Origin: Marinomonas sp. THO17
GTDB lineage: Bacteria; Pseudomonadota; Gammaproteobacteria; Pseudomonadales; Marinomonadaceae
Assembly (NCBI RefSeq): GCF_040436405.1
Contig: NZ_AP031575.1
Span: 372,001 to 436,000, forward strand
Direction: 5' to 3'
Length of the DNA: 64,000 bases
Made by a program: the position numbers and the translations under genes. Below, in pieces: positions 44,606-53,468 of the stretch. Under the pieces are notes generated by a model. The model did not search any database. It was not told the DNA's origin and saw only the letters and a program-made list of their open reading frames with translations. Every line of letters begins with the position of its first letter. Position 1 is the stretch's first letter.

Positions 44606-45838
44606 ATGAAAATAAATACATATGAAAATCGTCTTTTGTCGATTCTATTTCTTTGTTTCGGCTTTGTCTTTTTTGATCGACTGGCCTTGTCTTATCTTTT
44701 CCCTTTTATTGCGCAAGATTTGCAACTGACCAATAGTCATTTGGGGATTTTATCCTCCGCTTTGTCGGTTACTTGGGCTTTATCTGGTATGACCTTGGGT
44801 CACATTGCCGATAAAAAAGACTCGAAAAAACTGATTCTAGTGGTGTCAGTTATTGCATTTACCTTGTGTTCTGTCCTTTCTGGTATTGTTACCAGCTTTG
44901 TTAGTTTGCTGTTTTTCCGTTCCCTTATGGGGGTGGCTGAAGGTCCTGTTTTGCCTGTTGTTCAATCCTTGATGGCTTCGGCTTCTAACCCTAAACGACG
45001 CGGGTTAAATATGGGCTTGATCAATGCCAGTGCGCCAGGTTTGATTGGTGCTGTTATTGCTCCTGTGGTGTTGGTATGGATAGCAACTGAATACGGTTGG
45101 CGTTCGGCTTTTTACGCGACCATTATTCCAGGTTTGGTTGTGGCAGCTTTAATTATGTTGTTTGTGAAAAACAAATATGAGCACCCGAATACCGAACCAA
45201 TGATGGAGACTGATAGTAAAACCAGCATTAAGGATTTACTTAAGCATCGTAATATTGTGCTGTGTACCATCATTTCATGTGTTTATGTTTCTTGGTTTGT
45301 CACCATTATCACCTTCACACCAACTTACCTGATTAAAGCGCGAGCGCTTTCACCTGATGTGATGAGTGGCATAATGGGCGCATTAGGGATTGCCTGGATG
45401 TTATGGGGTTTTGTGGTCTCTTTTGTTTCTGATCGTATTGGACGTAAACCCGCTATGATCTTTTTTACTCTGGTAACAACAGCCTTCCCACTGGTACTGA
45501 TTTTTGCTGAGACGGACATGATTTTACCCCTCGCTTTCATTACTTATACTGGGCTTGGGTGTTTCACTTTATTTATGGCAACCATTCCAGCAGAAACGGT
45601 ATCCCCTCGACAAGTAGCGACTGCGCTTGGTTTGATTATGGGGGTTGGTGAACTGGTTGGTGGTTTTATTACGCCTATCATAGCTGGTGTGCTGGCTGAT
45701 CAATATGGTCTGGATGTTGTTATGTGGATAGGGGCAGGGACCTCTTTCACTGTGGTGATATTGTCACTATTTTTGCAGGAAACAGCTCCAGCTGTTATCT
45801 CTAAACAAGAGGGTAAAGCGGTTTCCTCTTTATCCTAA
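44606..45838 (+). CDS. MFS transporter
   Basis: 410-aa protein with 12 predicted helices. The N-terminal YLFPFIAQDLQLTNSHLGIL, the cytoplasmic loop LGHIADKKDSKKL and the second-half loop VSDRIGRKPAM are the conserved MFS motifs A and A'. It fits the organic-anion / sugar-phosphate-type importers. It lies upstream of the N-demethylase operon and may import its substrate, which is inferred from proximity only. AAATGGTG precedes the ATG. Confidence 0.88.
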   Translation: MKINTYENRLLSILFLCFGFVFFDRLALSYLFPFIAQDLQLTNSHLGILSSALSVTWALSGMTLGHIADKKDSKKLILVVSVIAFTLCSVLSGIVTSFVSLLFFRSLMGVAEGPVLPVVQSLMASASNPKRRGLNMGLINASAPGLIGAVIAPVVLVWIATEYGWRSAFYATIIPGLVVAALIMLFVKNKYEHPNTEPMMETDSKTSIKDLLKHRNIVLCTIISCVYVSWFVTIITFTPTYLIKARALSPDVMSGIMGALGIAWMLWGFVVSFVSDRIGRKPAMIFFTLVTTAFPLVLIFAETDMILPLAFITYTGLGCFTLFMATIPAETVSPRQVATALGLIMGVGELVGGFITPIIAGVLADQYGLDVVMWIGAGTSFTVVILSLFLQETAPAVISKQEGKAVSSLS

Positions 45839-46364
45839 TGAATCTGTTGTAATTCTGTCATTCATACCCACAGGGAGGTGGGACTAGTTTTCTTCCAACA
45901 TTTTTTCAAAACATCTTTTCTTCAAATACTTTTTCTCCAATTGGTTTTAGATCGACTTTAAAAATCGGTTTCTTGCTTTCAGTATTTCAAATCGAATTTC
46001 ATTACCTTTGACTATCACCAGTTCGATGTTGCTTCTGGTTGAAACTTGCTGAATTTGGGAAAGCGCTTTTTTTTAGTGCGGAAGAAGGTTGGATGTTACA
46101 CAAGTGTTCTTTTTTATTTCATCTCTTCTCTTTTATAGACAATCTTATAATGCTTTCAATCTGAATTGAAAGACATGGGTGATATCAAAGCACTGTCTTT
46201 TAAGCACTTTCTTGTAAACACTGTCTTAAAAGCCCAGGGGATCATTCAATAAGGTTAGATTGGCAAAGGTTTTGCTTTCTTGATAGGAAATAAATATTCC
46301 TTTTGGTGCTTTTTTAAAGCTGTTAACGGTTTTTTTAATCAAACTGAACAATAGAGAGGGGAAA
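45839..46364. other. 526-bp leader region upstream of the N-demethylase operon
   Basis: No gene seen. A TTATAATG near 46145 might be a -10 element, but a matching -35 is not apparent. The region is pyrimidine-rich (TTTTCTTC runs) and holds two CACTGTCTT stretches (46190 and 46218). No known riboswitch pattern was recognised. It probably contains the operon promoter. Confidence 0.35.
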
Positions 46365-47495
46365 ATGGCTAATTCTTGGCGTATGTCTGCTTTATCTGAT
46401 CGCCATCGGGCGCTCGGTTCAACTCTTGAAGATTGGAATGGTATGGGGACTCCCTGGACCTATGACAGTGACTTGGCGCTGGCGCATGAAGCCATACGCA
46501 CCAAGGCTGGTTTGATGGACGTATCTGGTTTGAAGAAAGTGCATTATGTTGGACCTCATGCAGAGAGTTTGCTGGATTATGCCACCACTCGTGATATGTC
46601 CAAGCTTTATCCTGGTAAGTCGGTTTACGCATGCATGCTCAACGATGAAGGTAAGTTTGTGGATGATTGCATTGTCTATCGAACAGGGCCTAATGCCTTT
46701 ATGGTGGTACATGGCGCGGGGAAGGGAGATGAAATGTTAGCCCGAAGTGCCCTTGGGCGTCAGGTGGCGATGTTATTTGATGATGATCTGCATGATATTT
46801 CTTTACAAGGCCCGCTAGCCATTGATTTTCTTGAAGAGCATGTACCAGGTATTCGTGACTTAGCTTATTTTCATCATATGCAAACACGCTTGTTTGATTG
46901 TCCTGTGATGATTTCGAGAACGGGTTATACCGGTGAACGGGGTTATGAGATTTTTTGTAAAGCGGCGGATGTGGGATTGCTTTGGGACACCATTTTAGAA
47001 AAAGGTAAACCTCTTGGCATTATTCCTTGTGCTTTTACTGCCTTGGATATGCTACGAGTGGAAAGCTATTTGCTCTTTTACCCTTATGACAATTCAGAAA
47101 TGTACCCTTTTCCAGATGAAGCGGCTGGAGACACATTGTGGGAGCTGGGATTGGATTTCACCGTCTCAAAAGACAAGACCCAGTTTCGTGGTGCCATCGA
47201 ACATTTTCGTTTACAAGATACACTCAGGTTTAAAATATTCGGTGTGTTGCTAGAGGGTGATCAAGCCGCAGCGGAAGGGGATACGCTTTGGGTGGATGGT
47301 AAACAGGTTGGTGTGATTACTTGTGCTATGTATTCACGCTTAACCAATAAATCCATGGCCATTGCCCGTTATGATGTGGCCTATGCCGTTCAAGGTCAGC
47401 CACTTCAAGTCAAGGGCAGTATTGAAGTGGCTGCTGTGGCACATAGCTTGCCATTTGATGATCCTGAAAAGAAAAAACGCACTGTTAAAGGCTAA
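46365..47495 (+). CDS. GcvT-like folate-binding subunit of an oxidative N-demethylase system
   Basis: 376-aa aminomethyltransferase (GcvT) family protein. It has DVSGLKKVHYVGP, the RTGYTGERGYEIF folate-site segment and LDMLRVESYLLFYPYD. Genes of this kind accompany dimethylamine monooxygenase and heme-dependent oxidative N-demethylase operons, where they are thought to capture released formaldehyde on tetrahydrofolate. DmdA-type DMSP demethylases are also GcvT-like, but the three downstream genes point to N-demethylation. GAGAGGGGA precedes the ATG. First gene of a four-gene operon. Confidence 0.8.
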   Translation: MANSWRMSALSDRHRALGSTLEDWNGMGTPWTYDSDLALAHEAIRTKAGLMDVSGLKKVHYVGPHAESLLDYATTRDMSKLYPGKSVYACMLNDEGKFVDDCIVYRTGPNAFMVVHGAGKGDEMLARSALGRQVAMLFDDDLHDISLQGPLAIDFLEEHVPGIRDLAYFHHMQTRLFDCPVMISRTGYTGERGYEIFCKAADVGLLWDTILEKGKPLGIIPCAFTALDMLRVESYLLFYPYDNSEMYPFPDEAAGDTLWELGLDFTVSKDKTQFRGAIEHFRLQDTLRFKIFGVLLEGDQAAAEGDTLWVDGKQVGVITCAMYSRLTNKSMAIARYDVAYAVQGQPLQVKGSIEVAAVAHSLPFDDPEKKKRTVKG

Positions 47496-47510
47496 CGATT
47501 AGGAGAGGTT

Positions 47511-48074
47511 ATGGAAGCGGACTTTGATTCAAGCATAAAGAGTCGTCCTCTGTATCAAGCTATCAGTATTAATGATAAAGCGATTTTTTCTTTGTTTGTG
47601 GTAGAAGCTGGCCAAGATTCAAATTTACAGGCGTTATATCAATTTTGTGATACGCAAAAAGCCATTATCACTTTGCCACTCACTGAGTTATCCGATTCTT
47701 CATTGAAAGGCTTTGAGCGAACAATCTGTCCGGATGTTTTGTCCGTTGCCTTTGCGAACTTGCCCATGTCTGCGCAATTGTATGTTAGTGGGTCGGAAGC
47801 GTTTCTGTGGGATGTCCATAAATTGGCGGTACAGGCTGGTCTGTTAGCCGAACAGATTAGGCTTAGCCAACCGACGACACCGGCTCGTCGTGTTTTTTGC
47901 ACTCATTGTTACAACCAAATGGAGAATGTTCTTCATACCCCAGTTGAGTGTTCTGGTTGCGGTTTACCCTTGTTAGTGAGGGATCATTTTTCGCGGCGTT
48001 TAGGGGCTTATGTTGGTTTGAATATTAATGCTGAAGATAAAACTGAGTTACCGGCAAGGGAGGCATTAAAATGA
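47511..48074 (+). CDS. dmmA: DmmA-like subunit of dimethylamine monooxygenase / N-demethylase
   Basis: 187-aa protein with an NAD(P)-like N-terminal part and a C-terminal zinc-type domain, CTHCYN..VECSGCGLPL..RDHFSRRLGAYVGL (two CxxC pairs). This C-terminal pattern is that of the DmmA-like family. It is probably a small electron-transfer or assembly subunit in the multi-component enzyme. GGAGAGG lies upstream; ATGA overlap with the reductase gene. Confidence 0.8.
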   Translation: MEADFDSSIKSRPLYQAISINDKAIFSLFVVEAGQDSNLQALYQFCDTQKAIITLPLTELSDSSLKGFERTICPDVLSVAFANLPMSAQLYVSGSEAFLWDVHKLAVQAGLLAEQIRLSQPTTPARRVFCTHCYNQMENVLHTPVECSGCGLPLLVRDHFSRRLGAYVGLNINAEDKTELPAREALK

Positions 48075-49024
48075 ATAATGGGCAATTATCAGTAAGAGTT
48101 GTTGGCATTCATCAAGTTGCTCCGGCCATTCGTGAGTTTGTTTTGGAAGCCTGTGAAGATGCTCCAACCTTGTTGCCATTTTCACCGGGTTCCCATGTGG
48201 TAGTCACCATGCAGGATGGAGCAAAAAAATACTCTAATCCGTATTCCTTGTTAAGCGATCCAAATAATACTATGCAATACAAAATCGCGGTGCGATTACA
48301 AGATCAGTCCCGTGGCGGTTCTGTGTATATGCATAAAAAAGTTAAAGTCGGCGATTGCTTAAGTATTTCCGCTCCGGCGAATTTATTTGCGCCTTATTGG
48401 CGCGCCAAAAAGCATTTGATGTTGGCGGGTGGGGTTGGTATCACCCCCTTTCTATCGTTTTTGCCTGAGATGCTAAGGCGTCATGCAAAGGTTGAATTGC
48501 ACTATATGTTTGATGGCTCAGTGACGGGAGCCTATCAAACAAGGTTATCAGACATGCTGGGTGACAAATTGCATTGCTACGACTCCAATCAAAATACGCG
48601 CTGCTCTATTGCTGATGTGATGGCTGAACAACCTTTAGGAACGCATCTTTATATTTGTGGGCCAGAGTCTTTGTTGAATAGGGTCAAAGAGGTTGCCGCA
48701 GACATAGGGTGGCCGCAAAGTGCGATTCATTACGAAGCTTTTACGGCACCAGCACCGGGTAAAGCTTTTGCGGTGACATTGAATAGTGGAAAACGTATTG
48801 ATGTTGCTGACGATGAAAGCTTATTGGACGCATTGGAAGCAGCCGATGTGGCGATTCAAAGTTCATGCCGTGGTGGTGTGTGTGGACGTTGTTTTACTGG
48901 CGTGTTGCAAGGACAAGTGGAACATCGCGATGAATTTTTATCCTCGTCAGAAAAATCCCGTCAAGATTGTATGATGCCCTGTGTATCGCGCGCGATCAGC
49001 GATACGCTGGTGCTCGATTTATAA
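48071..49024 (+). CDS. Flavin reductase subunit with C-terminal 2Fe-2S ferredoxin domain
   Basis: 317-aa protein of the vanillate demethylase-reductase / phthalate dioxygenase reductase family. FMN-binding strands with the YSNPYSLLSDP motif come first, then an NAD(P)-binding segment starting LAGGVGITPFL and ending YICGPESLL. The plant-type ferredoxin domain at the C-terminus carries SSCRGGVCGRC and a later cysteine in DCMMPC. It would pass electrons from NAD(P)H to the heme oxygenase partner. Overlaps the DmmA-like gene. Confidence 0.9.
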   Translation: MNNGQLSVRVVGIHQVAPAIREFVLEACEDAPTLLPFSPGSHVVVTMQDGAKKYSNPYSLLSDPNNTMQYKIAVRLQDQSRGGSVYMHKKVKVGDCLSISAPANLFAPYWRAKKHLMLAGGVGITPFLSFLPEMLRRHAKVELHYMFDGSVTGAYQTRLSDMLGDKLHCYDSNQNTRCSIADVMAEQPLGTHLYICGPESLLNRVKEVAADIGWPQSAIHYEAFTAPAPGKAFAVTLNSGKRIDVADDESLLDALEAADVAIQSSCRGGVCGRCFTGVLQGQVEHRDEFLSSSEKSRQDCMMPCVSRAISDTLVLDL

Positions 49025-49036
49025 AGGAAACGAAGT

Positions 49037-50050
49037 ATGCGAGTTGCACCAAAACCGATTCAAACTTTTCGTGATGATTTTTCTTATACCAATAGCTCAG
49101 ATGCGATTAAACGCTTTCCTTTCCCTTTTCCTGATGACACCTATCGTTATTCGGTCAATATAGAGCCGCATTTGCCAAAAGAGGGTAAGGGCTCGGCCTA
49201 TGAGTTTTTTTATGATGTGGATGAGCATTACTTGTCGGAAATGGCGGAACGTGATCTTGTCTTGCGCAAACGTCCTTCCAGTTGCTTGATGTTGCCACAT
49301 ATGGATTTGGCCTGTTGGGATTTAATTGATGTGTCCATGACGCATCTTGCTAAGGATTATCCAGAATATTTTACCTTAGCCAAAAATGACGATCAGTGGT
49401 GTTGGGAAAATAAGCTGTTAAAGATTAAGGATGAGTTTGTCTTCGGTGATTCTTCAAGCTTACCCATGCCACCTATGGAATACATAGGCAGGCAGGTTCA
49501 GGGAGATTTAGTGCTTATGGATCAGCGCGATCAAAATCTCTTTATGGACGCGGGTATTTTGACTTGCCCTGCGGATTGGTCATTGGCTTTTGATGTGGGC
49601 ATGTCATTTGCCGAATGGCATGGTCCGGTTCCTTTTGTACACAGTGAAGGCATTATTGAACGAGCGCTTAAATTTTTAATATCGATTCCTCAAGGTCAAG
49701 CAACACGGCGCTTGAATTGGACCTTAACCGTTAATCCAAGAATGGATGTTTCGCCAGAAACCTACCCTGAATGGGGACCGGATCGCTTGACGGTTACGCC
49801 TGATAATATTGCTGAAAAGGTTTTTCTAAGAGTCGAGTTGCAGGTATTTGATCGTATGCCACGCAGTAATGCGTTGATGATGAACATCCGTACTTATTTA
49901 ATGAATATGCAGGATCTGGTGACCAATCCAGTTTGGGCAAAAAGGCTTTATCATGTTATGAAAACCTTGCCACCAGAGTTGGTTGAATATAAAGGCTTAA
50001 CCCGTTATCACCCAATGCTGGTGGATTGGTTAGCAAAATATCAAAAGTGA
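49037..50050 (+). CDS. Heme-dependent oxidative N-demethylase alpha-subunit-like protein (DUF3445)
   Basis: 337-aa protein of the DUF3445 family. In Pseudomonas mendocina the matching subunit is a PAS-like heme protein that oxidatively demethylates secondary amines. Family-like stretches are HLPKEGKGSAYEFFYDVD, the acidic-aromatic VLRKRPSSCLMLPHMDLACWDL and FDRMPRSNALMMNIRTYLM. With the reductase, DmmA-like and GcvT-like genes it completes the four-subunit set. The natural substrate cannot be read from the sequence; dimethylamine or another N-methyl amine is likely. AAAGGAAACG precedes the ATG. Confidence 0.82.
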   Translation: MRVAPKPIQTFRDDFSYTNSSDAIKRFPFPFPDDTYRYSVNIEPHLPKEGKGSAYEFFYDVDEHYLSEMAERDLVLRKRPSSCLMLPHMDLACWDLIDVSMTHLAKDYPEYFTLAKNDDQWCWENKLLKIKDEFVFGDSSSLPMPPMEYIGRQVQGDLVLMDQRDQNLFMDAGILTCPADWSLAFDVGMSFAEWHGPVPFVHSEGIIERALKFLISIPQGQATRRLNWTLTVNPRMDVSPETYPEWGPDRLTVTPDNIAEKVFLRVELQVFDRMPRSNALMMNIRTYLMNMQDLVTNPVWAKRLYHVMKTLPPELVEYKGLTRYHPMLVDWLAKYQK

Positions 50051-50117
50051 TATCGTGGATTGTAAGTGATGGCGCTGTATCTCAAGCTGTGGCTTATAAG
50101 TAAGGGGATAAGCGTGT

Positions 50118-50801
50118 TTAACTGTCCTCAAAAACTTTTTCCATATCGACTTTTTTGTTTTCCCAGAAGTCCAGATTGAGGTGGCTTTCAATCTCTTTTA
50201 AGTGAATTTTCATGCACTGAACCGCCGCACTTACATCATTTTGTTCAAGGGCGTCCACTATGTCTTTATGGTCGTTACAACCACATAGGTCGACCGCTTC
50301 TATTTGATAGAGAGAAATGATTAATGAACTCCGGGTGATGAGATTTTGTAACATATCAGTCAGTACTGAATTGCCAGCCAGTCTTGCCAAAAGTAAATGG
50401 AATTCGCCGGACTCTTTAATGATTTGACCACGTTTATTTCGCTTGATGGCCTCTAATTCTGTTTTCAACTGCTTTTTTAAGATGGCTATGTCCATTTGTC
50501 GGCATTTTTCACTTAGGGTCTCAATGATGCCTCGTTCCACAATGGATCTTGCTGTAAAGACTTCTCTCGCTTCTTCTACGGAGGGCTGAGAAATACTGGC
50601 GCCTTTATTGGGCACTATGGTCACAATACGGTTAAGTTCTAATCTTTTTAACGCTGAACGAACGTGATTTCGGTTGGCTTTAAGACGAGTGACCAATTCG
50701 CCCTCGACCAGACGTGTCCCCGGTGGTAGGCGCTGCTCCGCAACGGCGTTACTGATAACATGAACAAGGCGCTGGATTTCAGATTCTTTGTTAAGGGACA
50801 T
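50118..50801 (-). CDS. GntR-family regulator with FCD domain
   Basis: 227-aa regulator. An N-terminal winged helix-turn-helix (LPPGTRLVEGELVTRLKANRNHVRSALKRLELN) is followed by an all-helical FCD ligand domain with the metal- and ligand-site residues (HLLLARLAGN, then HKDIVDALEQND). It lies between the demethylase operon, to which it converges, and the divergent ABC operon. Two matching 12-bp sites flank the divergent promoter region, so it probably represses its own gene and the ABC operon until a small-molecule inducer binds. Confidence 0.9.
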   Translation of the reverse strand: MSLNKESEIQRLVHVISNAVAEQRLPPGTRLVEGELVTRLKANRNHVRSALKRLELNRIVTIVPNKGASISQPSVEEAREVFTARSIVERGIIETLSEKCRQMDIAILKKQLKTELEAIKRNKRGQIIKESGEFHLLLARLAGNSVLTDMLQNLITRSSLIISLYQIEAVDLCGCNDHKDIVDALEQNDVSAAVQCMKIHLKEIESHLNLDFWENKKVDMEKVFEDS

Positions 50802-50813
50802 AATATATAAAAG

Positions 50814-50825
50814 ATTGTTAGCAAT
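50814..50825 (-). promoter_or_regulatory. Operator-like site near the gntR start
   Basis: ATTGTTAGCAAT, an imperfect palindrome 13 bases before the gntR start codon. It is the exact reverse complement of the site at 51022. Such paired sites in a GntR divergent region are typical operators; binding by this regulator is inferred. Confidence 0.6.
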
Positions 50826-51021
50826 ATGAGATTTTAAATTTACTGTCTCTTATTCACTAAATCAAATGATAAATTTGCACTAATTGAGTACTTTGTGAGC
50901 AAAAGTGCACCAAAAAATCCTATTTTTTCGATAGGAAGCCAAACATCCCATTCTCCATAAAAAGTAGTCAAGATACACATTTACAAAACATGGCACCACA
51001 ATTGCAATATTTAAATTCATG

Positions 51022-51033
51022 ATTGCTAACAAT
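51022..51033 (+). promoter_or_regulatory. Operator-like site upstream of the ABC operon
   Basis: ATTGCTAACAAT, 15 bases before the ATG of the ABC ATPase gene and the inverse copy of 50814-50825. Binding here would block initiation of the ABC operon. Confidence 0.6.
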
Positions 51034-51048
51034 TTTGGATGTTAATGT

Positions 51049-52056
51049 ATGTCGGGTTCGGTTGAGTTGGTTCAGACGACTAAAATTTATGATCAGGTTG
51101 CGGTAGTGGATGCCATCAATGTCAAGGTGGAGAAGGGAAGTTACTGTTGTCTGCTGGGCCCAAGTGGTTGTGGTAAAAGCACCACTCTTAGAATGATTGC
51201 AGGTCATGAAAGCGTTACTGAAGGCGACATTCTACTGAATGATCGTAACGTGACGAATTTGACACCACGACAACGTGGCACCGCCATGATGTTTCAAAAC
51301 TATGCCTTATTTCCTCATATGACTTGCCTAGACAATATCGCTTACGGTTTAAAAGTTAGCGGCGTTAATAAAGCGGAACGCCATGCTCAAGCTAATGAAA
51401 TGTTGTCTCTGGTGAATATGTTAGAGCATGCGAATAAATTGCCGGGTCAGCTTTCTGGTGGGCAACAACAGCGTATCGCTTTGGCTCGAGCCCTTATCTG
51501 TAAACCAGATGTGGTGTTATTGGACGAACCACTGTCGGCACTCGATCCATTTTTGCGCATTCAAATGCGTAAGGAATTAAAACAGCTACAGCAACAGCTT
51601 GGCTTAACCTTTATTCATGTTACTCACTCACAGGAAGAAGCCTTTGCTTTAGCGGATCAAGCCATTGTGATGTCGGCCGGTAAAATTGAACAAGCCGGTT
51701 CCCCAAGAAGCATTTTTGAATCCCCTAAAACAGAGTTTGTAGCGAACTTTATCGGCGGACACAATGTTCTCACTGTGTCTGAAGCAATGCCTATACCAGA
51801 TGTAACGAACACTTTCTCGGTGCGAGCTGATCACATTCAAACCACTTCTACTTCTGATGATGACATTGTTGTCAAAGTACAAATTATAGACGTTGAATTT
51901 CAGGCTCAATTTTATCTATTGGAAGCCAAATTAGAAGATGGTCAACATCTAATTTGTTATTTACCGGAAGATAAATTCAATACCGAACTGATGACGATAG
52001 GTAAGTCTATTAACCTGTATTGGTCCCCTGAGCGGATCAATGCGTTTCACTGTTAG
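51049..52056 (+). CDS. ABC transporter ATPase, PotA-like
   Basis: 335-aa ATPase of the spermidine/putrescine/iron type. Walker A GPSGCGKST (about residues 39-47), signature LSGGQQQRIALARA, Walker B VVLLDEPLSALDPF and switch IHVTHSQEEA are complete. A C-terminal regulatory TOBE-like beta domain follows. First gene of an operon with a Tat-exported binding protein and two permeases. The substrate is probably a cationic or amine-like compound, but it is not certain. Confidence 0.9.
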   Translation: MSGSVELVQTTKIYDQVAVVDAINVKVEKGSYCCLLGPSGCGKSTTLRMIAGHESVTEGDILLNDRNVTNLTPRQRGTAMMFQNYALFPHMTCLDNIAYGLKVSGVNKAERHAQANEMLSLVNMLEHANKLPGQLSGGQQQRIALARALICKPDVVLLDEPLSALDPFLRIQMRKELKQLQQQLGLTFIHVTHSQEEAFALADQAIVMSAGKIEQAGSPRSIFESPKTEFVANFIGGHNVLTVSEAMPIPDVTNTFSVRADHIQTTSTSDDDIVVKVQIIDVEFQAQFYLLEAKLEDGQHLICYLPEDKFNTELMTIGKSINLYWSPERINAFHC

Positions 52057-52078
52057 TCAACCCAAACGGAGACAACAA

Positions 52079-53413
52079 ATGAAAGATAAAGCGATAATTG
52101 ATCCAACACATCAAGCGGATAGCCCTGCTACTGAGACGGCAGCAAAGACTCCGTCTTTTAGCCGTCGTTCGTTATTGAAAGGAGCGGCCAAAGCAGGTGT
52201 TGCGGCGGGTGCTATCTCTGGCTTCCCGATGATTTGGGCACAAAATATTAAAAACGTGACCTTGCGTCAGTTTGGTACAGGGGTGTCGAATCTTAATGCC
52301 ATTGCAGATAAGTGTAAGGAAGATTTGGGATTTAACTTACAGCTTACGTCATTGGATTCTGACAGTGTCACGCAACGGGCTGTGACTCAGCCTAAGTCCT
52401 ATGATATTGCAGATATTGAATATTGGATATGTAAAAAGGTGTTCCCAGCGGGCGTCATGCAACCTTTGGATACCAGTAAATTAAAGAACTTTAGCAAAAT
52501 TTCACCGCTTTTTATCACTGGTAAATTGACACCAGATTCTGAAATTGCACAAGGGACTGCACCTCATACGGTGGGCTTTGTTGAATCCAAAGGATCCACC
52601 AAATTTGCCACAGAACAAACCAATTGGATGACCTTGATTCCAACTATTTACAATGCCGACACACTGGGTATTCGTCCTGATTTGGTTGGTCGCCCCATTA
52701 CCACTTGGGCAGACATCATGGATCCGGCCTATAAAGGTAAAACCTCAATTTTAAATATTCCATCCATTGGCATCATGGATGCCGCCATGATTTGTGAAGC
52801 AATGGGCGAGATTAAATACGCTGATAAAGGCAACATGAGCAAAGCGGAAATCGATAAAACCATCGATATTTTGATTGCCGCGAAGAATCAAGGCCAATTT
52901 CGTGCATTTTGGAAGTCATTTGATGAATCAATAAACTTGATGGCGTCTGGTGAAGTGGTGATTCAGAGTATGTGGTCTCCAGCGGTAACAGCCGTACGTA
53001 GCCGCGGTATTCCATGTGTATATCAACCTTTGAAAGAAGGCTATCGAGCTTGGGGCGGTGGTTTAGGCTTGGCGTCTCATTTGTCTGGTCTAGAGTTGGA
53101 AGCCGCTTATGAATACATTGACTGGTACTTATCTGGTTGGGTCGGTGCTTACCTGAATCGCCAGGGCTATTACAGTGCTGCACCTGAAACCTCTAAGAAT
53201 TATATGACACCTGACGAATGGGGCTTCTGGATAGAAGGTAAAGCTGCGAAAGGGGATATTTTAAACCCAGATGGTAAGGTCATGGAGAAAGCGGGTGCCG
53301 TTCGTGATGGAGGTTCTTATTGGGATCGTATGGGGGCTGTTGCCTGCTGGAACTCAGTAATGGATGAGAACAAGTATATGGTCAGAAAATGGAACGAGTT
53401 TATCGTTTCATAA
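52079..53413 (+). CDS. Tat-exported ABC substrate-binding protein, PotD-like
   Basis: 444 aa from ATG 52079, chosen because CGGAGAC precedes it; the frame is open from 52040. A twin-arginine signal, SRRSLLKGAAKAGVAAG, is followed by a hydrophobic stretch and an Ala-rich cleavage region near GFPMIWAQN. Extracellular solute-binding fold of the polyamine/iron group, with W-rich pocket segments such as GVIDAAMICEAMG-like and YRAWGGGLGLASHL. Use of the Tat route is uncommon but known for this group. Confidence 0.85.
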   Translation: MKDKAIIDPTHQADSPATETAAKTPSFSRRSLLKGAAKAGVAAGAISGFPMIWAQNIKNVTLRQFGTGVSNLNAIADKCKEDLGFNLQLTSLDSDSVTQRAVTQPKSYDIADIEYWICKKVFPAGVMQPLDTSKLKNFSKISPLFITGKLTPDSEIAQGTAPHTVGFVESKGSTKFATEQTNWMTLIPTIYNADTLGIRPDLVGRPITTWADIMDPAYKGKTSILNIPSIGIMDAAMICEAMGEIKYADKGNMSKAEIDKTIDILIAAKNQGQFRAFWKSFDESINLMASGEVVIQSMWSPAVTAVRSRGIPCVYQPLKEGYRAWGGGLGLASHLSGLELEAAYEYIDWYLSGWVGAYLNRQGYYSAAPETSKNYMTPDEWGFWIEGKAAKGDILNPDGKVMEKAGAVRDGGSYWDRMGAVACWNSVMDENKYMVRKWNEFIVS

Positions 53414-53425
53414 TCTGTCTTGGAC

Positions 53426-53450
53426 AAGAGGGCAGGAAGCCCTCTTTTTT
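53426..53450 (+). terminator. Attenuating hairpin after the binding-protein gene
   Basis: AAGAGGGC / GCCCTCTT stem, AGGAA loop, six T. Lying inside the operon, it would let the binding protein be made in excess of the permeases, as in many ABC operons. Confidence 0.75.
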
Positions 53451-53468
53451 ATAAAGGTTTACTATCAC

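Noticed and set aside
46365..47495. DmdA-type DMSP demethylase
   Set aside because: Both are GcvT-like, but the adjacent DmmA-like, reductase and DUF3445 genes fit an N-demethylase system better.
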